A model generated the notes under the pieces. That model was not told where the DNA came from. It worked only from the letters and a program-made list of their open reading frames with translations, and ran no database searches. Shown piece by piece: positions 21,126 to 30,762 of a stretch of DNA of 64,000 bases; the stretch's first letter is position 1, and each line of letters opens with the position of its first letter. The stretch is taken from the NCBI GenBank assembly GCA_964036315.1, contig OZ038500.1, forward strand, positions 63,229,749 through 63,293,748. The letters run 5' to 3'. The stretch is from Acanthosepion esculentum. Its lineage: Eukaryota > Mollusca > Cephalopoda > Sepiida > Sepiidae. The translations under genes and the position numbers were made by a program.

Positions 21126-21245
21126 ATTAAAACTGTAAAAACCTGTTCCATTGTTGTCCTTTCTCCTCAGTAATGTTTTCTCATATTCTTTCTTTGCGTC
21201 CTAGTCGCTTTATTGCCTTGCTTCGGGTGAAATGATTAAAAAAAT
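21126..21245 (+). mobile_element. LINE 3' tail (first family)
   Basis: GTCGCTTTATTGCCTTGCTTCGGGTGAAATGATTAAAAAAATAT is the plus-strand 3' terminus of the same family, giving three alternating fragments in 750 bp. Confidence 0.7.
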
Positions 21246-21454
21246 ATTGATGCAAGTTTACCACGGAAAAATGATTTTGATACAGCACATGACAAATGTG
21301 AATTTAAAAAAAAATGTTCCCAGCGCCATCTTTTGAAATAATGTGAATGAAATCTTAGAAGGGCCATTGAAGTTTTTTTTTTCATCTCTTTATTGCTTGC
21401 GTAGGCATAATTTTTGAGAACTGTTAACGTAAAAGCGATAAGTTTGTGTGTGCT
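21246..21454. other. No gene recognised
   Basis: Short AT-rich spacer between LINE debris and the interrupted repeat. Confidence 0.4.
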
Positions 21455-21544
21455 TAATATAGTGGTTTATTTTAAAATACACATATGACATTTTTATGTT
21501 TACACATTCTTTTTTATAGATACAAATATTTAAGTAAATGCTCT
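21455..21544 (-). repeat. 3' part of the tRNA-bearing repeat, split by an LTR element
   Basis: The minus strand matches the module at 24222-24312 and 24584-24672 (ACTTAAATATTTGTATCTAT, AAAGAATGTATAAACATAAA, AATGTC). It ends at CTCT, the target duplication of the LTR element, and resumes at 23993. Confidence 0.75.
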
Positions 21545-22064
21545 TGTCGCAGTTAGCTCCCCTTCATTTTCTTAACGCTTCACCAGGGGTCTCTCCCTCC
21601 CGGGAGTATAAATACGGGCTGACCCTTGGCCTCTCGCTCTCTCTTTCTTTCCACAGCTCCACGGGCGGCTCACCCGGCCTCGCTACAGGTCGGCAACCGT
21701 CGCACGTGGTGCGAGGTATTTCCAGTATGTGAACTCTCACACACAACTAGCGTTTCCCATGTTCAGGGAATACGCTAAAACAAGATTCACCAAACCGTAC
21801 GGACATTCCAACTCAAACACACACACACAATAACTTTCCACACAGACACTAAACGTTCTATACATGTTTTAAATGTATTTGTAAATTCGTGTATCAATCG
21901 GTTTTAACCTGTTTAATAATATATATTTGTTCGCATACATATATCTGTCTTGTTTATTCCTTTGGACGCCATTAAAGTCCAACATTTCAATGTGGTTGGA
22001 CCGGCCAGAGATAATTCATCTTCTCTACTTCTTCCATTCCCCACACCAACGTCGGTCCACTACA
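21545..22064 (+). repeat. 5' LTR
   Basis: 520 bp. TATAAATA box at 21607-21614, ATTAAAG near 21973 as a possible poly(A) signal, TG...CA ends. It differs from the 3' LTR mainly by lacking two short blocks: CTTTCAACGGCTGCGC, and one containing TCATCGAAGTCTTAAA. Confidence 0.9.
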
Positions 22065-23440
22065 AATGGTGACTACCCAACGTGATCATGAACACGCACA
22101 CTGGACGGTATGTGTTTGCGAACAAATTCTCATACAAAACTTTAAAATGAGAGAAACACACAACACAAATACTGGAAACTTTTCTCTTCTACGCACGCGG
22201 AACTATCAACAAAAGAACTTTAATTCAGACAACATGTCTATAAAATAGCCGTCTCCTACACGCAGAAAGGAATTTTTCTTACACCACGTGGTAACAACAA
22301 TTACTACTACGTATAAGCAAGCCTTTACAACCCTTTCTTTCTACTGGTCTACATTCGCTTGACCTTTTCTTTCTCTCAGCAACACTTGACCTCAACTTCA
22401 CCCGGCCTACCCAGCAGAGAACATGACACCATTTTTTTTTAAAAAACAAATTCTACTCTCTTCTGGACTGAAATAGAAAAAGTGTGAACCCCATCTCACA
22501 AAGGCGACTCACTGTCCTTTCTCACCCAGCAACGATGCAACCCGAATGACTTAAGAATTTTGCGAGAACGATATTCTACCGTCAATAACAGCAAATTTTC
22601 TCAACTTTCATTCGGCACTCGGTAGATATTCCACATCAGCTCAAACTCCTCTTTCAAACAACTTTCTACGGTATTTTCCACCGCACGGCACCGTGGAAGC
22701 TCTCAAGTTTCACTGGATGAACGCACACTTCTCTCCGGACGACTCACTGTTCCATTACATACGATGCGACATCACTGTGAAAAATTTGCATGCACGTTAT
22801 TCGTCGCTACAAATATTGCAAATTCCACATTTTCTCGCTACTTGCAACTGGTCATTGCAATCGCATCCTGTCCAATCCTGAAACTCAAAAGGGCGCGCAA
22901 ACAATTAATTCTACACCACGTGGCGACATCTTACGCCATTGCTTGCTTACCATGCCTTAACATTATTTCGAACGATCAACTGTTTCGAAATCATCCTTCG
23001 AACGACTCACTGTTTCGAATCACATTTTCAACGCATCTTTCACATAAAATTTACTGCAAAGATTTACTTAATCACGAATAAGCGAATTTTATTATTCAAC
23101 AGATCGCCTGCGCAAATTCAACTCACGGAATTTTGCAGATCTTCAGAAAAATAAGGTAGCTTCTCAACCAATTCGGCGACTTTTGCTCAACACACTTAGC
23201 CATCTTATTCAACACAACGTCACTGACAAACCCAACTCCACGTGGAGCATTGGACAAAAGAACAAAAGCAGAATACTACCGACATTTCTCTGACTCACTA
23301 GAGAAATACAAAGCACATTTTGTCGAAGCAGCATCGCAACAACAGACACATTTTCTTTTCAGCGCACAAGAACAATATTTAAAACTTTTCACATGTTAAA
23401 AGTTCGTTTTTTTCTCACTTTTAATCCAGAGGGGAGGTAT
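22065..23440 (+). other. LTR-element interior without coding capacity
   Basis: PBS at the left and PPT at the right. Between them is A/C-rich sequence with only short ORFs (for example 22764-23081 plus) lacking gag, protease, RT or integrase motifs. The CACGTGG palindrome recurs at about 22284, 22917 and 23239. Confidence 0.7.
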
Positions 23441-23988
23441 TGTCGCAGTTAACTCCCCTTCATTTTCTTAACGCTTCACCAGGGGTCTCTCCCTCCCGGG
23501 AGTATAAATACGGGCTGACCCTTGGCCTCTCGCTCTCTCTTTCTTTCCACAGCTCTTTCAACGGCTGCGCCCACGGGCGGCTCACCCGGCCTCGCTACAG
23601 GTCGGCAACCGTCGCACGTGGTGCGAGGTATTTCCAGTATGTGAACTCTCACACACAACTAGCGTTTCCCATGTTCAGGGAATACGCTAGAACAAGATTC
23701 ACCAAACCGTACGGACATTTCAACTCAAACACACACACACAATAACTTTCCACACAGACACTAAACGTTCTATACATGTTTTAAATGTATTTGTAAATTC
23801 GTGTATCAATCGGTTTTAACCTGTTTAATAATATATATTTGTTCGCATACATATATCTGTCTTGTTTGTTCCTTTGGACGCCATTAAAGTCCAACATATT
23901 TTATGTAGCTGGACCGGTCATCGAAGTCTTAAACCAGAGATAATTCATCTTCTCTACTTCTTCCACACCACACAACCGGTCCCAAACA
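23441..23988 (+). repeat. 3' LTR
   Basis: 548 bp. TATAAATA at 23503-23510. Very similar to the 5' LTR apart from the two small indels. The last bases differ from the 5' LTR (GTCCCAAACA versus GTCCACTACA). Confidence 0.9.
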
Positions 23989-23992
23989 CTCT

Positions 23993-24150
23993 GTTTATAA
24001 TAAACAGTATTAGCAACATTTACCGGCCTGAATGACCGAGAAATTGTCATAGAAAATATGTGTCCTCCGACAGGAATCGAACCTGTATCCTATACGAAAC
24101 CGTCATATAGCCTCACGTGCTTTTACCGATGTCGCCACAGAGGAGCGTTC
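23993..24150 (-). repeat. tRNA-like head of the split repeat
   Basis: On the minus strand: upstream CTTGCTAACCGAACG, a class II tRNA-like fold TCCTCTG...CGGAGGA (about 24063-24141) with T arm ACAGGTTCGATTCCTGT, then a body to CAGAG at 23993. It is an inverted relative of 24405-24672. Confidence 0.7.
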
Positions 24151-24162
24151 GGTTAGCAAGGT

Positions 24163-24312
24163 CGATTTTACTGTTTTTTCAGGCCGATAAATGCTGTTAA
24201 TACTGTTTATTGTAAACAGAGCTATTACTTAAATATTTGTATCTATAAAAAAGAATGTATAAACATAAAAATGTCTTAAAAAATAATTGTCGGACTTTGT
24301 CCATTTCATAAT
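24163..24312 (+). repeat. Tail module, extra copy
   Basis: From TTCAGGCCGATAAATGCTGTTAATACTG to GGACTTTGTCCATTTCATAA. It matches the tail that follows the tRNA-like head at 24530-24672. Thus tail modules in direct orientation flank the tRNA-like copy at 24428-24509. Confidence 0.75.
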
Positions 24313-24427
24313 GTGTGACGTCATTTGTTTACATTTGGATACGCTTTGAGCAGATATGAATGTACGTGAGAGATTCATGGCAGATTGTAGTTTAAAAGCA
24401 ATAAAATGGATCTTGCTAACCGAACGA

Positions 24428-24509
24428 TCCTCTGTGGCTCAATCGGTTAACGCACGTCAGGCTATATGACGGTTCCGTATATGATAGAGGTTCGATTCCT
24501 GTCGGAGGA
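24428..24509 (+). repeat. Class II tRNA-like sequence (SINE head or pseudo-tRNA)
   Basis: Acceptor TCCTCTG/CGGAGGA pairs fully (one T-G). D arm GGCTCAATCGGTTAACGCAC. CGTCA/TGACG encloses a 7-base loop GGCTATA that lacks U33. ACGG..CCGT forms a long variable arm. Box B is GGTTCGATTCC. The absent U33 and the repeat context make it a tRNA-derived element, not a working tRNA. Confidence 0.7.
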
Positions 24510-24672
24510 CACATATTTTCTATGAAAATTTCTCGGACATTCAGGCCGGTAAATGTTGTTAATACTGTTTATTATAAACAGAGCATTTACTTAAATATTT
24601 GTATCTATAAAAAAGAATGTATAAACATTAAAATGTCTTAAAAATAATTGTCGGACTTTGTCCATTTCATAC
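24510..24672 (+). repeat. Body and tail of the tRNA-derived repeat
   Basis: Continues from the tRNA-like head through AAATTTCTCGGACATTCAGGC to GGACTTTGTCCATTTCATA. The tail also occurs alone at 48245-48350. Confidence 0.7.
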
Positions 24673-24779
24673 ATATGACATTGTTTATTCTTAATGTTAA
24701 ATCTGGGAAATAAATGCAGCTGACTCTAGGCAAAAGATCAATAAAACTCATGGTAATGAAACAATAGGTGCAACCTTTG

Positions 24780-24960
24780 TCTGGAATGCTTTGGGCTGTG
24801 TGCGATAGAAGAAACTGTTAGCATAGAACTTACGGTTACACCTAGTCATTTCAACTATAAAATCTTAAAACTGTAAAAACCAACCTTTGTTGGGTTATTT
24901 ATTGCCGAATTTTTTATGCACCACTCACTGAGGTTCGAACTCACTACTCACATTACCCCA
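24780..24960 (-). mobile_element. LINE 3' fragment and tRNA-derived-unit fragment
   Basis: 24788-24870 matches the minus-strand LINE 3' region (GATAGAAGAAACTGTTAGCAT). 24905-24960 is a minus-strand box B region (CACTGAGGTTCGAACTCACTACTCAC) of the 140-bp tRNA-derived unit. Confidence 0.55.
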
Positions 24961-24970
24961 TATCGAGGCA

Positions 24971-25345
24971 GCATACAGCCATATCACGTTGAAACACCGG
25001 TTTTTGTACGATCACTACACCTACATAAGTGTCCACTAGGGAATACCATGTGCTTAGATGTGCAAGTGGTGTAATGAATAATGGCTCGGAATTGGAAAAC
25101 GGAGAGCTGAGTTCAAATTCCAGTCAGGTTCGTTATATTCACTAACACAAATACCATTGAGAAAAATATGAAGCGATCTCTTCTCCCCCAGCTATGGGTT
25201 AATTAGTAAGACTTGTGTCAGTAAAGAATTTTTGGAGATAATAATTATTTAAAAAAAAAAATCCTATAATCTAAAAATATTTTCTGGAAAAGGTTGATAA
25301 ATTGTAAAAAAGAAATCAACCAAACAAATTCATGCCGAGGCGCCT
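24971..25345 (+). mobile_element. Composite 5S rRNA + tRNA SINE, copy A
   Basis: The 5S-derived head keeps TACAGCCATATCACGTTGAA ACACCGGT and the final GGGAATACC.TGTGCTTAG, with the middle deleted or scrambled. It runs straight into a tRNA-like part (GTGGTGTAATGAATAATGGC, box B GAGTTCAAATTCC). The body contains CAGCTATGGGTTAATTAGTAA. The tail is TCTAAAAATATTTTCTGG..AAGGTTGATAAA..GTA. The order is identical to copy B. Confidence 0.8.
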
Positions 25346-25359
25346 CTAACTTATGTAGA

Positions 25360-25904
25360 TACCTCCAAAGAAAAGCTATACCTAAGGTTTAAAATGAATT
25401 TTTAAAATGAAATATCTTTCTTGAGCTTTTATTTTACTTTTAATTTCAAGCAAATAGGTTACATTTAATATTTCCAATAAGCAAAATATTTGCTGTATTT
25501 TAACCAAATTTAAATTGATTGAAATGAGTTTTTTTTATTTGAGGAATATTAGCTTATTTAAAGTTTAATTAATCTTTGCTTACTATGAGTATAAAATATT
25601 GCAGAAAAGCATTTTTAACACGTAGGTGTTGACAGCTCTATTAACAGTCTGATGTTTGGGAAATTTAAATAATTTGTTCTACAGGTGACATATCTGTAAA
25701 AGTTACTTGACGAATATAACGTGAGTGCCCTTTTTTATATAATTTTTCAACTATACAGTAATCTTAAAAATTTACGAAAATATTCTAAGTAATTTAATGT
25801 TTTATTGAATTTTAGGTACTTTGACTTTAAATTTACTATAGTTACCGCTCTTAGTTTCTGATAATGTCGTGTATGGACGTCCATATTTATAAAAATCGGC
25901 ATGT

Positions 25905-25942
<38 letters not shown>

Positions 25943-26664
25943 CGAAATTCTTTTTAAAAATACTGTGGTCACTGAATTGTAGTAAACTTTTCCATTTCTG
26001 ATTATTAAATATAGTTTTTACTTAATAAGAATATCACCTAACCGCTAAAAATTAATATAGAATTAAAAAAAAAATTAAAATTTGATAAATTAGTCTAATT
26101 AAAATTAAAAAAAAATGAAAAAAAATTCTTGTAAAAATCTATTAGTTATCGAAAAAATTTTTTTCTTAAGACAATAGTGTCTATAATATATCTTATTCAT
26201 AAAAGCAATTAAAAGCTTTTCTAATTAAATAATGTCTTAGTTTTACTGCATTTTTTAGTTTACGATTCAGAGCAGATTTTCAGTAACATGCTTGTTTTAC
26301 AAAAAATTAAAAAAACTAAAAAAAAACTTGTTTTAAATTCTCCAAGGCTTTGTGATTACAACTAATATAAACATTTCGTCCCTACAAAATGAATTTCTTG
26401 AAATTTCATAAAATAAATAAGTGTGTGTGTGATGGCTAACAGATGTAAAAGCAATATTTTTACCAAGATTTCCTATGAAAGAAACATTTAAAAATAGTTT
26501 AATTCATTTGTGAATAAATTCTGACAGTTTCACTAAAATCCGACAATTATTTGATTTTTTTTCCAGAATGTCGAAATCAGTGTGTTTTTCACCGCAAAAA
26601 AGACGCTAAAATTTCCTATACTAATCAAAATATTAGTTTTGAAAACCAGATCTTTTAGCTATAA
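25360..26664 (-). repeat. Unidentified ~1.6-kb element, copy 2 (main part)
   Basis: Reverse complement of copy 1 (18373-19990) over nearly its whole length. The outer end, TGTAGATACCTCCAAAGA, is the putative terminal inverted repeat. A (CA)n microsatellite expanded inside at 25909-25940. It is interrupted at 26665 by composite SINE copy B and continues at 27106-27250. Confidence 0.65.
25909..25940. repeat. (CA)n microsatellite
   Basis: About 16 CA units within copy 2 of the unidentified element; absent from copy 1. Confidence 0.9.
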
Positions 26665-26673
26665 TTTTGAAAG

Positions 26674-27105
26674 GTTTACGACCACATAAGGTTGAAAAAC
26701 CGGTTTGCCGGACAATCAGCAAAGTCAAGCAACGTCGAGTTCGATCAGTGTCTAGATGAGTGACCGCTTGGGAATAACAGGTGCTGTAAGCTTGAATGTG
26801 TAGGTGGTGTAATGGATAATGGCTCGGAATTGTTAATCGAAGAGCCGAGTTCCAATTCCCATTGGGTTCGTTATATTCACTTAGGCGCAAATGCCCATCG
26901 AAAGGTATGAATGCACCTATTCTCCCCTTCCTATGGGTTAATTAGTAATACATGTATTATCTAAAAACAAAAAATGGTTAATTAGTAATACATGTATTAC
27001 CTGAATAATAAAAAATTGTTACAATCTAAAAATATTATCTGGCTTTAAATAACTTGCAAAGGGTTGATAAACCGTAGAAAACGAATCAATTAATCAAAAA
27101 TGTTG
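26674..27105 (+). mobile_element. Composite 5S rRNA + tRNA SINE, copy B
   Basis: 26674-26793 is a recognisable 5S rRNA: GTTTACGACCACATAAGGTTGAA, the internal A-box region GTCAAGCAACGTCGAGT, the C-box region GATGAGTGACCGCTTGGGAA, and 3' GTGCTGTAAGCTT. The tRNA-like part follows (GTGGTGTAATGGATAATGGC, box B GAGTTCCAATTCCC). Next are a CTATGGGTTAATTAGTAA body and a 3' tail ending AGGGTTGATAAACCGTAG. It inserts in the unidentified element. Candidate flanking repeats are ATTTTGAAAG and ATGTTGAAG, imperfect. Confidence 0.85.
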
Positions 27106-27250
27106 AAGGTCCTAAAAAAGATTAAAAAATATAATTTAATAATCAAAAAATCTTTTCATCTTTCCTCTTAATAATAACGCAGAGATTTTAACGTTGAAAC
27201 TTTGTTTTTATTAAGCTTGGGTCATTTTTTAATCATGTATGCTCATTTTT
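27106..27250 (-). repeat. Unidentified element, copy 2 (remainder)
   Basis: Matches 18373-18530 in reverse (TTTTTTGATTATTAAATTAT, AACAAAGTTT, AAAAATGAGCATAC). Confidence 0.65.
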
Positions 27251-27859
27251 AGCGAAGTTAAAACCTAATATATATATTTGGGCAGCAACCCTTATTTTAT
27301 ACACGTTTCATTGAATGTGACGGACAAGGAAAATCTTATATGTTTGTTTGTTTTTTTTAAATTCTGTTTTTCTAATGGTCTTACAGTTTTCCTTTCTGGG
27401 AAGCTAAGAGAGTGTAGAAACTGTGGTGATTATTGGCCCGGTCGCTTTCGGCAAATTCATTGGCCATTTTCAAGAGCGTCATTGTTAGTACGTTTTCCTT
27501 CATTGTTAGTACGTTTATGTTCTAAGTTGTAACATGTGGAAGTAGTAGCAATTCTACGTCGTGATAGATGGCATGTACTGATAATTTCCATGTTGGGGAG
27601 GTCTTTAAAAGACAGCGAAGACGTGACTAGCGTTGTCATACAGGTTGTGATTGAGACTCGGCTTAATTTTTTTGTTTCATATAAGTCGGTATATTTATGA
27701 GGGAAGATACATATTTAGAGTGTGTATACATACTGTCTATATCTGCAAACGCTCTTAAACAGCAACTGACAGTCACCATGCAGTGTTGATTCAACAGGTT
27801 GACTGTCATATATTTACCAAAACACTAAACAGTAAATTTATTCAATAAAATTTTGAAAG
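27251..27859. other. No gene recognised
   Basis: Contains a 23-bp direct duplication near 27478 and 27500 (ATTGTTAGTACGTTT). Short ORFs have no domain. Confidence 0.4.
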
Positions 27860-27978
27860 GTTTACGACCACATAAGGTTGAAACACCGGTTGCCAGACAA
27901 TCACCAAAGTCAAGCAACGTCGAGTCCAGTCAGTGTCTAGATGGGTGACCGCTTGGGAATATTAGATGCTGTAAGTTT
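27860..27978 (+). pseudogene. 5S rRNA pseudogene or SINE head
   Basis: About 119 bp nearly full-length 5S: GTTTACGACCACATAAGGTTGAAACACC, GTCAAGCAACGTCGAGTC, GATGGGTGACCGCTTGGGAA, GATGCTGTAAGTTT. Unlike copies A and B no tRNA part follows. It shares the upstream ATTTTGAAAG with copy B. Substitutions (CATAAGG for CATACCACG and others) indicate a pseudogene. Confidence 0.8.
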
Positions 27979-28009
27979 GGATGTGTGGGTGGAATATCTG
28001 GGTGGGTGC

Positions 28010-28835
28010 TGGAAGCTTGGATGTGGCTTCAAACATGGCCTTCAGAATTCGGAATCTCCTTCAACTCTTCTGGTCGGTCTCCTTGTTTAAGTTGGTGAAT
28101 GCTGTCATAATCCTTGCCGTCAGTTCATCTTTGGTGTTACAAGGGGTTTTGTTGGTCTCTCGCTCAACTGTACACCACACATAATGTTATGGTAATTTAC
28201 CCATGCACGCATGGACTCTCCCCGCTATAAATAGGAGCAGGTACTGCCTTTTGGAGAGGGAAGTTTGCAGCAGTCAGCTCTGACAGTAGGAAAGAACATT
28301 CTTTCTGTAACACTCTCGTTTATATGACTGTTTCTGTTAATATATTTGTTTAAATCAATTCCTCTCTTGTGTCTTTATTTCTGGCCCTAACAAGGCCACA
28401 ACACATAATAATCAAGGGGGTTGCAGTTTGGGGAGTTAGGTGGTGTGGTCAGATGTAAGGGGTGATGTGGTCGCAGAAATTGTTTGACAGCCATGACTGA
28501 GTTCTCCTGTTTGTGTGGCATGGTGCAGAGTCCTGTTGCCAGATGTAGGGTCTTCTAGCAGCCACACTATTGAAGACCCAGGGCAGCACTACCTTCTCAA
28601 AGCACTTGATGTAGGCCTCATTCGAGTGTTCTTTTCTTAATCAGAATGTTCAGAGTGAATTTCCCAGCTGCAGTACCATCGTAATCATCATTAGACTCAT
28701 CCAACTCTTTCCGAATCCTCTGCACTGTCCTCAGATTAACATGCAAACACTCTGAAATGTTCGTATTGGAGCTTCCGGCGTGAATGCCAAGCAGTACAGT
28801 ATGCCCTTACCAAATTTCTGACCGAGTGACATGGT
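28010..28835 (-). pseudogene. mariner-type transposase pseudogene
   Basis: On the minus strand the helix-turn-helix part reads AGSSNTNISECLHVNLRTVQ and RIRKELDESNDDYDGTAAGK (about 28660-28770). The catalytic region has VLPWVFNSVAARRPYIWQQD SAPCHTNRRTQSW, with the second catalytic Asp in QQDSAPCH. PNSPNCNPLDYYVW CTVERETNKTP holds the third Asp in PLDY. The C-terminal AFTNLNKET..RRFRILKAMFEA follows. Frameshifts occur between these blocks. A 219-bp solo LTR splits the catalytic domain. The first Asp region is poorly preserved. Confidence 0.85.
28185..28403 (+). mobile_element. Short solo LTR inside the mariner pseudogene
   Basis: 219 bp beginning TGTTATGGTAA and ending CCACAACA, flanked on both sides by CATAA (28180-28184 and 28404-28408). 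It carries CTATAAATAGG as a TATA box. It is unrelated to the 520-bp LTR family. The exact 5-bp duplication and intact flanking transposase reading support a clean insertion. Confidence 0.85.
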
Positions 28836-28869
28836 GCTCTTTTTCTCACAGACGGTGCACAACTGACCC

Positions 28870-29307
28870 TACAGTTGACAAAATGAAATGGTTAGAACGT
28901 TCACATTCTGGCCATGAGGCGTGGGTTTGAGTTTCACTAAGGGTCGGTTTTTCAGGACTGGCTGTGACTTTTTGATCGGTCTGGGGACGCGATCCCAGCG
29001 TGCAGTACAATGGAAAGTGCCTGAAAATCATACCACAGGTTCACAATCCTTGTGAGTGGAATTGGGTAGACGGAACCCTTGTCAATGGTTGTGTAAGCAC
29101 GAAGTCATCGTGACCGATGGTTTGAGCGTGCTGGCCATGTTCAGCCTGTTGATAACGCACTCTCTCCCAGAAACTGTAACTAAGGTCCGCTCAGCATAGT
29201 TGCAGTATATTGGGGTCTGTGGGTGTTGAACAAACACATATGTACCTGCAATAGTGATTGGCTAGCCGCCCTAGTATACGGGTATCCTCAGATACAAGTC
29301 GCCAGCC
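28870..29307 (+). mobile_element. tRNA-derived SINE with long body, copy 1
   Basis: A degenerate tRNA-like head (GAAATGGTTAGAACGTTCACATTCTGGCC, box B GGTTTGAGTTTCA) precedes a ~330-bp body. The body has CTTGTGAGTGGAATTGGGTA, GCACGAAGTCATCGTGACCG, CTCTCTCCCAGAAACTGTAA and GTGGGTGTTGAACAAACACA, ending TACAAGTCGCCAGCC. The next copy at 29409 is collinear. Confidence 0.75.
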
Positions 29308-29309
29308 AT

Positions 29310-29408
29310 TATGTATGTATGTATGTATGTATGTATGTATGTATGTATGTATGTATGTATGTATGTATGTATGTATGTATGTATGTATGTATGTATGTAT
29401 GTATGTAT
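29310..29408. repeat. (TATG)n microsatellite
   Basis: About 25 tetranucleotide units at the 3' end of SINE copy 1, probably grown from its tail. Confidence 0.95.
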
Positions 29409-29797
29409 TGGGTGCGTGGCCGAGTGGTTAAAACATTCGCTTTCTGACCATGACCATATCATGAGACCCGGGTTCGAATCTCACTATGGTCGAATGTTAT
29501 CGAATGGATCAGTGTGCGGCATCTTTGGAATGTGCCTGAAATCCATATCACGGGTTGACGCGAGTCTTGTGAGTGAAACTGGGCCGTCGATAGCACAAAG
29601 CCACAAGTCATAGTGGCCGAGGGCTTGTTCGTGCTGGCCTTGTTCAAATGATAACACGCTCTCCCCCAGAAACTGTTACTAAGTATAAACCACAGGTTGG
29701 CCCTGTGGGTGTTGAGCAAACACAAATGTTCTTGAGCGAGCGTCTGCAATAGGGATTGGCTGTAGACGGCTATCCTCGAATACAAGTGGCCAGCTAT
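29409..29797 (+). mobile_element. tRNA-derived SINE with long body, copy 2
   Basis: The better preserved head GTGCGTGGCCGAGTGGTTAAAACATTCGC ... CCCGGGTTCGAATCTCAC resembles a class II (Leu/Ser-like) tRNA. The body matches copy 1, including CTCTCCCCCAGAAACTGTTA and GGGTGTTGAGCAAACACAAATG, ending AAGTGGCCAGCTAT. Tail (ATT)n at 29798-29822. Confidence 0.8.
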
Positions 29798-29823
29798 ATT
29801 ATTATTATTATTATTATTATTAT
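29798..29823. repeat. (ATT)n SINE tail
   Basis: Eight or so ATT units closing SINE copy 2. Confidence 0.9.
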
Positions 29824-30042
29824 GTATAATCGTATTTCTTGTCATATAAAACGTACCAGTGTATAAGACGCACCTATTATTTGGCAAATAATATTTAGGA
29901 ATATTTAGGAAGAATGAAACCGAATAATTTTCAACTGATGATTTGTACATACTTTTATATAATTTCTGTCGGAACTTCTGGGATGAGAAGTTAACATTAT
30001 TTACATGCGGACTATTGTCACCATCTGTGTTGTTTTATCACA

Positions 30043-30074
30043 TTTCGGCCCTTGTGTCCTCCGGCCTTCATCAG
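30043..30074 (-). ncRNA. Hammerhead core motif
   Basis: Minus strand CTGATGA, stem II GGCC...GGCC with a long loop, then GAAA and a possible stem III AT-GTG-AT with triplet ATA. Stem I does not pair at the adjacent position. PLE-derived terminal DNA is the likely context. Confidence 0.4.
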
Positions 30075-30182
30075 GTGTTTGCAACCTTCAGGAAAATTTC
30101 GAACCGAACCCTTTATTTAAACCAATATCTATTTTCTAATTAATTCCCTGTGATTTTTATCCTATAAGATTTATAGTGATTT

Positions 30183-30300
30183 TCCAAGCGTAGCTTAGAT
30201 GTGGCACAAGACCGAAATTAAAGGGCACCCAGTGAGAATCGAACTCACTACTCAAGCGTAATTGTTCTAGCGAGAAGCTTGTTAACCATTACACCGCCTC
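30183..30300 (-). mobile_element. tRNA-derived 140-bp unit, single copy
   Basis: Minus strand GGCGGTGTAATGGTTAACAAGC ... GAGTAGTGAGTTCGATTCTCACTGGGTGCCC, then GGTCTTGTGCCACATCTAAGC. A dispersed member of the family arrayed at 2 kb. Confidence 0.8.
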
Positions 30301-30762
30301 AAGACTTATATTTGTCATTAAATAGCCAAATTTAATCATTTTTTAATAATATTTACTTCCGGATCCATCAGAAGACAGGTGTGCGAAATAGGGTTGTAAG
30401 TCACGTATTAATAATTAAACTATGAATTTATTGACGTGGGAGATTTTTATTGGATAAAAGAAATTGCATTTATGACGGGAAATATCGTATTTCTGTATAA
30501 ATATAGGAAATACTAAATAACGACACAATTTTCTAAGAAGAAGTAAGTTTGATGATTTGAAATAGATATTCTGTTAAAATTCTGACTTTGAGAAAAGATC
30601 CACTTTTTAAACAGCGAAACTGAAATCTGCATTTATTCGCCCTTCTGCAAACTGATTGCAATTCTGTTTATTCCCAATTAAACTCGTTGTACTCCAATGT
30701 ATTAATGTTTTATCGAACTAAGGAATAGTTTTATGTAGTACTATTTTTTAAACGGTAAGTTT
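30301..30762. other. No gene recognised
   Basis: Unremarkable AT-rich sequence. Confidence 0.4.

Larger units (their letters stand above)
21545..23988 (+). mobile_element. Non-autonomous LTR retrotransposon with target duplication
   Basis: Two LTRs (21545-22064 and 23441-23988) begin TGTCGCAGTTA and end in CA. CTCT flanks the whole element on both sides (21541-21544 and 23989-23992). A primer-binding site, TGGTGACTACCCAACGTGATC, at 22067 resembles the complement of tRNA-Trp 3' end with a small insertion, as in some Ty3/gypsy lineages. A polypurine tract, AGAGGGGAGG, is at 23428-23437. The 1.38-kb interior has no gag or pol, so movement would need enzymes from another element. Confidence 0.9.

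Noticed and set aside
24428..24509. Functional tRNA gene
   Set aside because: No U33 in the anticodon loop, and the copy is part of a repeat with an inverted relative.
26674..26793. Functional 5S rRNA gene
   Set aside because: Several conserved positions are changed and it runs directly into a tRNA-like SINE part.
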